The notes beneath the pieces were generated by a model. That model saw nothing but the letters and a program-made list of their open reading frames with translations, was not told the origin of the DNA and made no database searches. A stretch of 22,609 bases of DNA from CAZMCT01 sp964564785. GTDB taxonomy: Bacteria; Planctomycetota; Phycisphaerae; UBA1845; Fen-1342. Positions 7,232 through 15,622 of this stretch are shown one piece after another. Made by a program: the position numbers and the translations under genes. Position 1 is the stretch's first letter; the number at the start of each line of letters is the position of its first letter. Where the stretch lies: positions 1-22,609 of the forward strand of contig CAZMCT010000064.1 of the NCBI GenBank assembly GCA_964564785.1. Direction: 5' to 3'.

Positions 7232-8998
7232 CTACGCGACCACGCGCACGCGGCGCCGCGTGCACGCTCGGCGGATCGCAGGAAAAACGAACCGCTCGGC
7301 CACCGCGTCCCAGCTCATCTTGTGCGCCAGCTCGTAGCCCGACTCGAGCAGCTTCTGCTCCTCGTCAGGCCCGGCTGGCAGCCGCTTCATGAGCTGGTCG
7401 GCGAGCTGTTCGCCCAGCCGGGTCTCAATCTCGCGCCGTTCGGCCGCACCGAGGGCCAGCGCGTCCTTGACCGTCCGCGGGCGGCGCAGCAGGTCGATGT
7501 AGTTCGCCAACAACACGTTGGGCGGTCGCCTCTGCCCGCTGACCTGCCGCAAGAACCCCGTGCAGCCACAGGTGGTGCTCACCAGGCACAGTCCGCCGTA
7601 GGTCAGCGGCTCGAGCGGGGAGATCCCGAACGGCTCGTACAAGCTGAGCCCGAACTCCAGCTCGCTCGCCTGCCGCAGGTCCAGGAACTCGAGCTCCGGC
7701 GGCACACGCCAGCCGCAGCGGTCGCGGTCGAAGCCAAACTGGTTGATGTAGATGATCCGGATCGCGCGGGCCCGCGTGTTGAAGGCCTGCACCCACTGGT
7801 AGTAGCTCGCCTCCCTCGCGGTCAGGTCGGGGCCGCCTTCACGGTGGGCGACGGGCCAGTCCCAGCTCTGCTCCATTTTGACGATGTCCGCGAAGGGGCG
7901 CTGCGGCAGCTCGGTGGCGAGCACGAGCAGCACGGCCGTCCGGCCCGCCGCGGCCAGATGCGGATCGAGCGCGCTCAGCACGTCGATATCGCGCCACATG
8001 GCCTTGCTCGGCGCCAGGCGTGTGACGTGGGTGAAGACATGATCGGGTCGCCACCCTAGCAGGTTCTGCACGTATTGCCGCAGCCGGGCCCCGGCCGCGT
8101 GCCGCTGCTCGAGCGTGACGTGACTTGCCGGCACGCCGTTGAAGCACAGTGCGATATCGGCATGCTCGTAGCCGGGATGCACGAACCGCAGCTCGTCGCC
8201 CACGTGGTGCCCGACGGCCAGCACGCCGTCACAGTGCCGGGCCGCTTCGATCAGCGCGTGCTTGTGGAAATCGCTCTGCGGTCCGAACACCTGCTCCATC
8301 GTCAGCCGGTTGTCCGCCGCGGCCCGCAGCACGTTGTAGAACATCACGTCGTGCCCGGGGTGCCGTTCGACGATCCGCCGGACCGACGCCACCTCGTGCG
8401 CGTAGAACAACGTCCGGTAACGCTCGGCGAACAGGCATTGCAGCGTCAGGGCCGTGGCCACCCCCATGAACTCGTGGGCGAACACGATCGCCGGGGCTTC
8501 CGCGGTCCCCAGCCGCAGCGCCTCCAACGCCGCCGCCGCCGGACCCGCGAGCTGCACGTACTGCTCGTATTCCCAGAGATGCTCGTAAAGGTCCGACCGC
8601 AGGCCGTAGTGCTCGTAGAGCATCCCCTTCAACCCGTTGAGCCGCGACCGCTGAATCCCTCGCAGATCGACCAGCAGCACTTCACAGACCGTCTGTCGCG
8701 CCGACGGCACGTCTTCGACCGGGCGCCGCCCGTACGCGAGTCGAACATTCCAGTCGCGCTCCACCTGCCGCAGCGCCGCGGCGTACGGCCCGCCGTAGAC
8801 GTTGTCGAGCGCGGAGTACTCGAGCGTCGCCCCCGGCCCCAGCCGCTCCTTGTCTTCCGGACTGAACAACGGGCAGACCAGCACCGACCGCCCGATACCA
8901 TCGCGATACGGCCGGCTGTTGATCAAGCCCTCCAGAACGGTGCCGATCCCGCCGACCTTCGATACCGCTTCGTGCGTAACGTGGATGGCGTTCAGCAT
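7232..8998 (-). CDS. GT-B glycosyltransferase, glycogen/starch-synthase-like
   Basis: A 588-aa protein that probably transfers a sugar from a nucleotide donor onto a glucan or related acceptor. The N-terminus has the starch-synthase-type signature EAVSKVGGIGTVLEGL (10-25, with the K-x-G-G ADP-glucose-binding motif at K14). Further features are a FAHEF segment (173-177), VFTHVTRLAPSKAMWRD (321-337, start of the second Rossmann lobe) and EPFGISPLE (E455 and E463, the E-x7-E motif of retaining GT-B enzymes), followed by a TYGGLCLVSTTCGCTGFL acceptor-lobe block. It is longer than bacterial GlgA (about 480 aa). The frame extends upstream, but conserved sequence starts at MLNAIHVTHE, so I chose ATG 8998. 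Donor and product are not settled by sequence. Confidence 0.75.
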   Translation of the reverse strand: MLNAIHVTHEAVSKVGGIGTVLEGLINSRPYRDGIGRSVLVCPLFSPEDKERLGPGATLEYSALDNVYGGPYAAALRQVERDWNVRLAYGRRPVEDVPSARQTVCEVLLVDLRGIQRSRLNGLKGMLYEHYGLRSDLYEHLWEYEQYVQLAGPAAAALEALRLGTAEAPAIVFAHEFMGVATALTLQCLFAERYRTLFYAHEVASVRRIVERHPGHDVMFYNVLRAAADNRLTMEQVFGPQSDFHKHALIEAARHCDGVLAVGHHVGDELRFVHPGYEHADIALCFNGVPASHVTLEQRHAAGARLRQYVQNLLGWRPDHVFTHVTRLAPSKAMWRDIDVLSALDPHLAAAGRTAVLLVLATELPQRPFADIVKMEQSWDWPVAHREGGPDLTAREASYYQWVQAFNTRARAIRIIYINQFGFDRDRCGWRVPPELEFLDLRQASELEFGLSLYEPFGISPLEPLTYGGLCLVSTTCGCTGFLRQVSGQRRPPNVLLANYIDLLRRPRTVKDALALGAAERREIETRLGEQLADQLMKRLPAGPDEEQKLLESGYELAHKMSWDAVAERFVFPAIRRACTRRRVRVVA

Positions 8999-9136
8999 GG
9001 CGGTACACCGCTTTCGGTGACAGCTCCTCGTTGCCGCGGCCCGCCGAGCTACGGCCCGCGGCCGGAACGCCCGCTCACCGGCCTCGCGTCCGCGCCGGTC
9101 GGGCGGCCGCAATCCAGCCGCCTGCGGGTGCGCAGC

Positions 9137-9421
9137 TCAGGAGCTACGCTCGGCCTTGCGCTGGAGCGCGTTCAGCCGCTTGGCCAGGCGACTCTTTCGC
9201 CGGGCGGCCGCGTTGCGGTGAACCGTGCCGAGGTTGGCGGCCCGGTCGAGGGCCTTGCCGGCCGCGCGGAGCAGCTCGGGGGCCGCGGCGGTGTCGCCGC
9301 GCTGGAGCGCTTCCTGACACTTGCGGACGCGGGTCCGCAGGGCCGTCCGCCGCGCGCGGTTGAGTGCCCGGCGGCGGGCGTTTTGGCGAACACGTTTCTT
9401 CGATGAAAGCGAATGAGCCAC
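9137..9421 (-). CDS. rpsT: 30S ribosomal protein S20
   Basis: A 94-aa, very basic protein that binds 16S rRNA in the small subunit. It has the S20 pattern AHSLSSKKRVRQNARRRALN at the N-terminus, repeated basic helices, and TVHRNAAARRKSRLAKRLNA near the C-terminus. The start is a GTG at 9421, chosen because a long ribosome site (AGGAAGGAG) lies 5 nt before it and the family begins at this Ala-His-Ser; the reading frame itself extends further. It lies 28 bp after the TPR gene on the same strand and may be cotranscribed with it. Confidence 0.97.
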   Translation of the reverse strand: MAHSLSSKKRVRQNARRRALNRARRTALRTRVRKCQEALQRGDTAAAPELLRAAGKALDRAANLGTVHRNAAARRKSRLAKRLNALQRKAERSS

Positions 9422-9426
9422 GAACA

Positions 9427-9435
9427 CTCCTTCCT
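9427..9435 (-). promoter_or_regulatory. Strong Shine-Dalgarno site of rpsT
   Basis: AGGAAGGAG on the - strand lies 5 nt before the GTG of rpsT. It is the strongest ribosome site in the window and fixes the start codon. Confidence 0.85.
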
Positions 9436-9449
9436 GAGAACCGGCCGGT

Positions 9450-10907
9450 TCACTTGTTGAGCCCGTCCAGCCGCTTGCGGGCATCCCCGTTCATGTAGTT
9501 GTAATCGATCCGCAGCAGTCGACCGTACGCGTTTTTCGCGTTGTCCACGTCACCCGCCGCCTCGTAAGCCCGCCCCAGCCAGTACATCAGCTCCTTGCTG
9601 AACTCGTCGGTCAGCTCGTAGCCGGCGAGGGTCTCGCGGAGCACCTCGGCCGCCTGGGCGGGGTTGTTCTTTTCGAGGAACGCGCGGCCGATCAGGTACT
9701 GGCAGCGGTTGCGGTGTTTCGGGTCGGCCTGCCCGGCCTGGAGCAGCGGGATGGCCTCGTCGTACTCCCCGGCCTCGAAGAGCGCGCGACCGAGGTGATA
9801 CTTCAATCGCAAATCGGTCGGATACTCTGCGACCCGCTCGCGGTAGACGTCGATCGTGGTCTGGCGGTGCTCCAGCGCGGCCAGGCGGGCCTGTTGGCGA
9901 TCCTCTTCCGAGCCGCTCTCGTTGGCCTGGGTGATCAGCGCCCGAGCGACGCGGGCGAGCTGCTGCAACCGGATGTCGTCGGCCTGCACCTTGAAGGCGT
10001 AGGTGCGGCTCCGCTCGTAGGCCTGCATCAACACGCGGATGGCCTCGTCCTCGTGCGGTTTGCTCTCGTCCTTGCGCAACGCGTTGACGTAGGCCATGAT
10101 CCGCCCGGGGTTGTCCGGGGCAGCCTCCCATTCCCGCCGCGCGGCCGCGATCAGCGCTTCGAGCGTGTCTTCGCTCTGGCGGACGCGCTCGGAGTCGTGC
10201 AGCAGCTTCTGCTTTTCGGCATCCCGGAGCGATTCGCGGAAATCCCCCGCCTCTTCGTACTTCCCGCGCGAGATCGTGAGCTTGCCCGCGAGATCGCGTT
10301 GTTCGTTCTTCAGTTCCTCGTCCGTGGGCATGCGGGCAATCAGATACTCGAGCGACTGCACCGCCTGCTCCAGGAACCACGTCTCCATTCCGGGATACGT
10401 GTTCGCGTCGGCCTGGCCCGCCGCCTCCACCATCAGATCGCGGAACGTCTTGAAGCGGCCCTTGTTCGGCTTCTTGTCCTTGCGCAAGCTCTCGAACACC
10501 AGCGGCGCCACCCACTTGGCAACTTCCAGGTATCCCGCCCGCACCGCGTTTCGCAGAACCCCCTCCGCGTACCCCCCGTTGGTGGGGTCCATGCTCAGTA
10601 GATGCTCGGCATTGAGCATGGCCTGCCGTGCGTCCTTCACGGTCATCGACTTCTTCAGCCCGTCCATCATCCCGGGCTTCTTGCCGCCCGCCTGAGCCCG
10701 CTGGATGGCGACGCTCCGCAGGGGCATGTGGCCCTCCTCCACCGCTTCGGGCCAGTACCCCAGGCCGGTGATATAGCACTCGATCGCGTAGTCCAGGCTC
10801 TGCTTCTCGCGCGAGTCGGCCGCCTTCTTGAACCACAGCCGGGCGCGCTGCCGGTCCGCTTCGGTCGCTTTGGCCGACCCGCCCGTCGCCTTGTCTTTGT
10901 CCGCCAT
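9450..10907 (-). CDS. TPR-repeat protein
   Basis: A 485-aa, charged, soluble-looking protein without signal peptide or membrane helix. Clear tetratricopeptide motifs lie in the last third, for example LKYHLGRALFEAGEYDEAIP, CQYLIGRAFLEKNNPAQAAE and LMYWLGRAYEAAGDVDNAKN (roughly residues 370-470). The N-terminal half (about 25-330) is helical and probably contains diverged repeats, including SLDYAIECYITGLGYWPEAV near residue 37. TPRs bind other proteins; the partner is unknown. I chose ATG 10907 (MADKDKATGG) over the upstream frame extension. It is followed by rpsT after 28 bp. Confidence 0.8.
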   Translation of the reverse strand: MADKDKATGGSAKATEADRQRARLWFKKAADSREKQSLDYAIECYITGLGYWPEAVEEGHMPLRSVAIQRAQAGGKKPGMMDGLKKSMTVKDARQAMLNAEHLLSMDPTNGGYAEGVLRNAVRAGYLEVAKWVAPLVFESLRKDKKPNKGRFKTFRDLMVEAAGQADANTYPGMETWFLEQAVQSLEYLIARMPTDEELKNEQRDLAGKLTISRGKYEEAGDFRESLRDAEKQKLLHDSERVRQSEDTLEALIAAARREWEAAPDNPGRIMAYVNALRKDESKPHEDEAIRVLMQAYERSRTYAFKVQADDIRLQQLARVARALITQANESGSEEDRQQARLAALEHRQTTIDVYRERVAEYPTDLRLKYHLGRALFEAGEYDEAIPLLQAGQADPKHRNRCQYLIGRAFLEKNNPAQAAEVLRETLAGYELTDEFSKELMYWLGRAYEAAGDVDNAKNAYGRLLRIDYNYMNGDARKRLDGLNK

Positions 10908-11019
10908 CCGCGGTTCGTCCCACGTACTGCCCGGGCCGGTGGGTCCCCGAGCGCCCACCTGAGGGCCGAGTCGAGCAAGTATACCTTGATCCCGGCTGCA
11001 AGAGAAGCAACAGCCGCGT

Positions 11020-11523
11020 TCAGCGGTACGGCAACTCCCCCGTCATCCGCCCGACGACGATCTTATAGACCCACCCCAGCACCAGCAGGGTGAGCAACGC
11101 CGTGCTCACCATCAGGGGGCTGGCGAACCACGTTCCGAGCCGCGGCCAGCGCCCCCGCACCAGCGCCAGGCCGCCACAGATTCCCGCTCCGAACGTGGCG
11201 AGCGCGAAGACGAAGCCCGCCGGCTGGGCCCGCACCGCCCGCCACCATTGACCGCGCACCACGTGCGAAAACGCCGTCGTCATCCCGCAAGTCGGGCAGG
11301 GATAGCCCGTGAGAATCAGCATTCCGCAGGGAGCCGTGCCCAGTTGTTCATGCGTGCCGTAGCCTCGTGGGTCCGGGTGCAGCCAGCCGGCCAATCCCAG
11401 TATGCCGGCACACCCGACCAGCAACACGGCCCCCCGCACCCGCACACCAAACGACGACACCACGCGCCGCGCATATACGGTCGGCGGAGCGTCGGTCTCG
11501 GCTTGAGGAGCGTTGGCGCTCAC
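11020..11523 (-). CDS. DUF2752 membrane protein
   Basis: A 167-aa protein with three predicted membrane segments (about 28-48, 102-122 and 134-156). The DUF2752 signature GYPCPTCGMTTAF (73-85) carries a CxxC pair (C76, C79), with another cysteine at C66. The family's function is not known; the conserved cysteines suggest metal or redox chemistry, which is inference. The start is a GTG at 11523, only 3 nt after the stop of the ACT-domain gene, so it is probably translated by coupling; there is no room for its own ribosome site. Confidence 0.85.
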   Translation of the reverse strand: MSANAPQAETDAPPTVYARRVVSSFGVRVRGAVLLVGCAGILGLAGWLHPDPRGYGTHEQLGTAPCGMLILTGYPCPTCGMTTAFSHVVRGQWWRAVRAQPAGFVFALATFGAGICGGLALVRGRWPRLGTWFASPLMVSTALLTLLVLGWVYKIVVGRMTGELPYR

Positions 11524-11526
11524 CCC

Positions 11527-12009
11527 TTACGTCCGACGCGACGGCCGCATCCCGGTCCGCGGCGACAGCACGACCTTCCGGGCCGGCTTGTGCTCGTCCA
11601 GCACCTGCGCAGCCTTCTTGAGATCGGATACCCGAAACACGCCGAGCGCCCGGCCACCGGGGGCTCCGGTCGTGCAATACGCATAGTTCATCGTGATGTG
11701 GTTGCGGGCCAGGCGCTCGACGACATGCGCCATGGCACCCGGCCGGTTCGGCAGGCTCGTGAGCAGCACCGCCGTCTCCGCCACGGGCACGTTGATCGCG
11801 CTGAGCGACCTGCGGGCGCGCTCGGTGTCCTCGGCAACGAACCGCAGAACGCCGTGCTCGGTTGCATCCATCATGCTCAGCGCCAAGATATTCACCTTGT
11901 CATCCGCCAGACGCTGACAAATCTGCGCTAGGACGGTCGGGCGGTTGGCCAGGAAGACCGAGAACTGCGTGTCCACTCGCGTCACACCGTTGTTGCTGCT
12001 GGTCTTCAT
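11527..12009 (-). CDS. Tandem ACT-domain protein (amino-acid-binding regulator)
   Basis: A 160-aa protein with two ACT domains: QFSVFLANRPTVLAQICQRL (about 15-34) opens the first and LLTSLPNRPGAMAHVVERLA (about 82-101) the second. Each has the turn NRPxxLAxI or NRPGAMAHV that binds amino acids in this fold. There is no catalytic domain, so it is a stand-alone sensor or regulator. ATG 12009 is supported by AAGGAG 7 nt upstream. It forms a tight operon with the DUF2752 gene and is divergent from rnr across 118 bp. Confidence 0.85.
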   Translation of the reverse strand: MKTSSNNGVTRVDTQFSVFLANRPTVLAQICQRLADDKVNILALSMMDATEHGVLRFVAEDTERARRSLSAINVPVAETAVLLTSLPNRPGAMAHVVERLARNHITMNYAYCTTGAPGGRALGVFRVSDLKKAAQVLDEHKPARKVVLSPRTGMRPSRRT

Positions 12010-12127
12010 CGCTCGCTCCTTGCACCGCCCCACCATCGTCGCCGGCCGCAGGGGGTCTGGTGGCTGTGAGGCCGTGCGTTCGCTCGCACCTGGCGCGTCC
12101 GATGCTCCGCCAGCTTAGGATGTGTGT

Positions 12128-14335
12128 ATGCCGCGAACCGGCCTTACACCCGACCCGCACTGGCGCTCCGCCGTGCTTGACCATATCGCCGGTCACCCCG
12201 ACCGGCCGGTCAAGCTGCGCGCCCTCGCCCGCGAGCTACGGGTACCCGATTCGGATTATACCACGTTCCGACAGATCATTCGGGGGATGCTCGACGAGGG
12301 AATCCTGGTCCTGGGCCCCGGACGCAGCCTCCGCCTCCCCGACCAGACCGGTCAGGTCGTGGGCGTGTTCCGCGCCAGTCGCCGAGGTTTCGGTTTCCTC
12401 GAACGCCCCGGACACCCTGCCCTCTATGTCGATGAACGCCGCACGGCCGGGGCGCTCGACGGTGACACGGTGGCCGCCCGAGTGGTCCGGCGGCGCGGGG
12501 TGCGGGTCGCCCCCGAGGCCGAGGTGGTCCGGATCGTCCGCCGGGCACCGCTGCGCTGGATCGGCGTGCTCGAACCCGCCCACCGCGGCGGTTTGGTGCG
12601 TCCCAGCGGCCGGACGCCCCTCCCGGCAGTGCATATCACGGACCCCGCCGAGTCGGGCGCTCACTATGGAGAGGTGGTCGCGGTCGAGCCCGACCCGGAA
12701 ACACTTCACTCGGCGCGCGTCCGCGGACGGATTCGCAAGCGGCTGGGCGCGCCCGACGACGGGCGAACCTGGATTCGGGCGATCATTCACCGCATGGACC
12801 TTCCCGACACTTTCCCGGTGGCGGTCGAGCACGCCGCCCGCCGCGCCGCAGCGGAGTTCGATCCTGGCAATCTTCGCGGCCGCGAGGACTTGCGGCCGCT
12901 CACGACGATCACCATCGATCCCGCCGACGCGCGCGATTTCGACGATGCGATCTCGGTCGAGCGTCTTCCAGGGCACCGGCTGCGGCTGGGCGTGCACATC
13001 GCCGACGTCGGGCACTTCGTGCCCGCCGGGGGGCCGATCGACGCCGAAGCGCGTCGCCGTGGCACGAGCGTGTACTTCCCCGGCCTCGTCTTGCCCATGC
13101 TTCCCCCGGCGCTCTCGAACGACGTCTGTAGCCTACGGCCCGGCGAGCCGCGGTTCACGCAGAGCGTGTTCCTGACGTATGACGACGCGGGCGAGGTGGT
13201 GGAGCGGCGTTTCTGCCGCTCGGTGATCTGTTCGCGGGCACGTCTTTCTTATCCCCAGGTGACGGCCGCGCTGGAGTCCGGTCAGACAACCGGGCTCAGT
13301 CCCGACGTGCTGGCGCTGCTCCAGGACGCCGAGCGGCTCGCGCGCCGCATCCAGCGTCGGCGTATCCGCAACGGGATGATCGTCCTCAGTGTTCCCGAGG
13401 TCGAAATCCAACTCGATGTGCACGGGAAGGTGCAAGATGCCCGCCCGCGCGATGCCGGCTTCTCGCATACGATGATCGAGATGTTCATGGTGGAAACCAA
13501 CGAGGCCGTTTCACGGGGGCTGCGGGAGGTGGGCGTTCCCCACCTCCATCGAGTTCATCCGCCGCCCGACCCCGCCGCCGCCGACACGTTGGCGCCGCTC
13601 GCGCCCATTCTCGGGCACACCATCCACGGGACGCTGACCCACAGCAGCATCCAGCGTCTGCTCGCTGAGGTGCGGAGGCGGCCCGAGGAGCCGGCGGTGC
13701 ACTACACGCTCCTGCGGGCCCTGGCCCAGGCTTCGTACAGCCCGGGCGACATCGGTCATTTCGCGCTCGCTTGCCGCGACTACTGCCACTTCACCTCGCC
13801 CATTCGCCGCTACCCCGATCTGACCGTCCACCGCTTGTTTCCGGCCCTGCTGCCCGGTGGCCGAGGGTGGCTCACGACGGCAGCGAACGAAATCCCGTCC
13901 GAGGCGGAGCTGGCTGAGCTCGGCAACCGCGTGAGCGCGCTCGAGCGGCGCGCCCAGGCAGCGGAGTGGGACGCGGACAATCGGCTGCTGCTGCTGTGGA
14001 TGATGTCTCGCGTCGGCGAGCACTTTGACGCGATCATCACCGGCGTCGCGTCATTCGGCGTTTTCGTTCAAGTCGAACAGTGCTTGGCCGAGGGCGTGAT
14101 CCGCGTAATCGATTTCGGACCGGACGACTGGCGCTATGATCGCGGTACCGCGGCGTTCCACGGGCTGCGGACGTCGCGAACCGTGCATCTCGGCCAGCGA
14201 GTGCGTGTGCAGCTTGTGGCCGTCGATGAACTGCGTCAGGAGCTCACTTTCGTGCCAGATACGGGCCTCATTGGACGGACGGCCGTCATCTCCTCAGACT
14301 CCAAAAGGCGACGGGGCCAAGTCCGAGAATCGTAA
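12128..14335 (+). CDS. rnr: Ribonuclease R (RNB-family 3'-5' exoribonuclease)
   Basis: A 735-aa processive exoribonuclease for structured RNA. The N-terminal winged helix and cold-shock-like domains (about 1-230) include GVFRASRRGFGFLE. The catalytic RNB domain contains DPADARDFDDA (264-274, metal-binding aspartates), HIADVGHFV, SNDVCSLRPGEPRF and HFTSPIRRYPDLTVHRL. A C-terminal S1 domain starts near GEHFDAIITGVASFGVFVQ, followed by a short hydrophilic tail. A GTG at 12122 is in frame, but ATG 12128 has an AGGA site about 8 nt upstream and is preferred. Confidence 0.95.
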   Translation: MPRTGLTPDPHWRSAVLDHIAGHPDRPVKLRALARELRVPDSDYTTFRQIIRGMLDEGILVLGPGRSLRLPDQTGQVVGVFRASRRGFGFLERPGHPALYVDERRTAGALDGDTVAARVVRRRGVRVAPEAEVVRIVRRAPLRWIGVLEPAHRGGLVRPSGRTPLPAVHITDPAESGAHYGEVVAVEPDPETLHSARVRGRIRKRLGAPDDGRTWIRAIIHRMDLPDTFPVAVEHAARRAAAEFDPGNLRGREDLRPLTTITIDPADARDFDDAISVERLPGHRLRLGVHIADVGHFVPAGGPIDAEARRRGTSVYFPGLVLPMLPPALSNDVCSLRPGEPRFTQSVFLTYDDAGEVVERRFCRSVICSRARLSYPQVTAALESGQTTGLSPDVLALLQDAERLARRIQRRRIRNGMIVLSVPEVEIQLDVHGKVQDARPRDAGFSHTMIEMFMVETNEAVSRGLREVGVPHLHRVHPPPDPAAADTLAPLAPILGHTIHGTLTHSSIQRLLAEVRRRPEEPAVHYTLLRALAQASYSPGDIGHFALACRDYCHFTSPIRRYPDLTVHRLFPALLPGGRGWLTTAANEIPSEAELAELGNRVSALERRAQAAEWDADNRLLLLWMMSRVGEHFDAIITGVASFGVFVQVEQCLAEGVIRVIDFGPDDWRYDRGTAAFHGLRTSRTVHLGQRVRVQLVAVDELRQELTFVPDTGLIGRTAVISSDSKRRRGQVRES

Positions 14336-14336
14336 C

Positions 14337-14472
14337 AACCGGTTGGAAAAGGGGGCTGACGCCACGCCGTGCCCCGATTGTGGATCGGGCGTCTAGCCCG
14401 CGTTCCGCTCCGCCGTTTACTGCCGGAGTGCCTGCCACCCTTCTCGACTGTCCCCTTTTTCAGCCGGCTGGT
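14337..14472. repeat. Segment bounded by imperfect ~25-bp inverted repeats
   Basis: CCGGTTGGAAAAGGGGGCTG (14339-14358) at the left faces a reverse-complement copy at about 14446-14472 that reads CCGGCTGAAAAAGGGGACAG on the - strand; about 16 of 20 positions agree. Between them is a hairpin CCCGAT/ATCGGG. This resembles a small non-autonomous element about 135 bp long. A third copy of the motif lies at 17822-17847. Confidence 0.5.
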
Positions 14473-14753
14473 AAAGCCTGCGTTCTTTTCAATGGACATA
14501 AACGTCGTGTCACGTTGACCACAGACAACATATTGCGCCAGATTCTGGTTCGTGTTTCCTGCTATATACACGAGTATGCGCTAAAACGCGCACGGCCATC
14601 TCTGGCATGATACCGACGTTCATGCGAACGCCGTGTTTGCGCCGTGATGTAAATAACTGTAAAAAATAATGTTAAATGCTTGCCCAATGCACATCGGTCG
14701 TACCGACGTCGATCAGGGTCAGAAAAAAAGTCCAACGGCCCGATAAATGTTTC

Positions 14754-14781
14754 TTGACTTTAGCTGCACAGAAGCTACACT
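14754..14781 (+). promoter_or_regulatory. Sigma70-type promoter of the candidate small RNA
   Basis: TTGACT (14754-14759) is followed after 16 bp by TACACT (14776-14781) in AT-rich surroundings. Five of six and four of six bases match the consensus. The predicted start is near 14788, only about 60 nt before a strong terminator. Confidence 0.6.
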
Positions 14782-14787
14782 ATCAAT

Positions 14788-14850
14788 GCTTCTTTCCCCT
14801 CCGGAGAGCACCGAGCCCGCCAGAATGGCAACTCGGTGCCCTCTTTTTTT
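14788..14850 (+). ncRNA. Candidate small RNA or leader attenuator (~63 nt)
   Basis: Between the promoter at 14754-14781 and the T-run ending at 14850 there is room for a transcript of about 63 nt and no usable coding sequence. The 5' part is pyrimidine-rich (CTTCTTTCCCCTCC) and contains CCUCC, which could pair with Shine-Dalgarno sequences. The 3' part is the terminator hairpin. It could act as a trans small RNA, or as a terminated leader of the gene at 14981 if read-through is regulated. I do not recognise a known RNA family. Confidence 0.5.
14804..14850 (+). terminator. Intrinsic terminator
   Basis: GAGAGCACCGAG (14804-14815) pairs with CTCGGTGCCCTC (14832-14843) with a single A-C mismatch. 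An inner GCCA-GAA-TGGC hairpin (14819-14829) extends the stem, and seven T follow (14844-14850). All elements of a Rho-independent terminator are present. Confidence 0.85.
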
Positions 14851-14905
14851 CTGCGCCAGCACACGTTTTTTCGGATTTCCGTAACCACTCCCGGACTCTC
14901 CCCGT

Positions 14906-14911
14906 TATAAT
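14906..14911 (+). promoter_or_regulatory. Perfect -10 hexamer upstream of the Cys-rich gene
   Basis: TATAAT lies 69 bp before the ATG at 14981. At 16-18 bp upstream there is no good -35, so this is a partial promoter call. Confidence 0.35.
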
Positions 14912-14980
14912 AGGACCCGGCGTTCGGGCAGCGCCGGCCCGTTCCGGCGCGCGAGGGATTTCAGGCTTGAGATTCATGTT

Positions 14981-15529
14981 ATGGCTCCGTCGATTATTCC
15001 CGATTTGCGATGCGCCCTGTGCAAAGAACATCTTGACCCCCTGGCCCCGCATTTTCGGGCGACCGGCAGTTTTCTCCCGCCGGCGGACCCGTTGACGCCC
15101 TACGTCAATGCGCCCCTGCATTGGAGCTGCTATGCGCGTTGGGAATCCCGAGAGCGTTTCGCGCAGCACTTTGTCGCCGCCTGGATCAAAGCCAATCATC
15201 GAAACCCGTTCTGGTGGAAAGTCCTTCAGACCGCGAACGTGTACGTATGCGTGAACCCCGAGCGCCCCATCGAGGAAGCCTCGGTTCGTCTCACCGCCGT
15301 CGGGAGCGACATTCGCGTGCCCCTCACGCGCTGGGCGGAGTGGCTGGCTGCCCCCGAGCGCGTGACACCTAACCTCCAGCCGCTCGAGCTCGAACACCTC
15401 CGCGACGTCCTCCCCATGCTGCGGACGCGATTCCCAGACGACTACGCTGTCGTGCACGCCATCGACCCCCAGGAAAAACAACCCCGCACGCCCGAACGGC
15501 TTCGCGCCCGAGGTGTTCCGGCCGAGTGA
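14981..15529 (+). CDS. Hypothetical protein with a CxxC...HxxC putative zinc site
   Basis: A 182-aa protein I do not recognise. The N-terminal 50 residues contain CALC (C11, C14) and HWSC (H47, C50), spaced as in zinc ribbons or treble-clef zinc sites. The middle is aromatic-rich (PLHWSCYARWESR and RNPFWWKV). There is no signal peptide or membrane segment, and the C-terminus is charged. It stands alone, 90 bp before the kynB-like gene, behind the candidate small RNA unit and a TATAAT box. Confidence 0.7.
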   Translation: MAPSIIPDLRCALCKEHLDPLAPHFRATGSFLPPADPLTPYVNAPLHWSCYARWESRERFAQHFVAAWIKANHRNPFWWKVLQTANVYVCVNPERPIEEASVRLTAVGSDIRVPLTRWAEWLAAPERVTPNLQPLELEHLRDVLPMLRTRFPDDYAVVHAIDPQEKQPRTPERLRARGVPAE

Positions 15530-15622
15530 CGAGTGCGCTCGCATCCTGCCCCGCGTGGGTATAGTCTCCGTCATTGAACCCCGCCCGTCCGCCTGGCCGC
15601 GGTCTTTGCTCCGGGAGACGCG

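Larger units (their letters stand above)
14473..14980. other. AT-rich intergenic island
   Basis: About 500 bp without a convincing gene, clearly richer in A and T than all flanking DNA, with runs such as GTAAAAAATAATGTTAAATG near 14652. Besides the promoter-terminator unit and the downstream -10 listed separately, it holds small hairpins at 14693-14705 (TCGGT/ACCGA) and near 14620-14633 (CGTTC/GAACG). It separates rnr from the Cys-rich hypothetical gene. Confidence 0.6.

Noticed and set aside
9122..9135. CTGCG/CGCAG hairpin just after rpsT as a terminator
   Set aside because: Only 5 bp and no T-run, so too weak to call.
14676..15095. 139-codon + strand open frame across the AT-rich island
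   Set aside because: It crosses the promoter and intrinsic terminator and overlaps the better-supported gene at 14981 out of frame.
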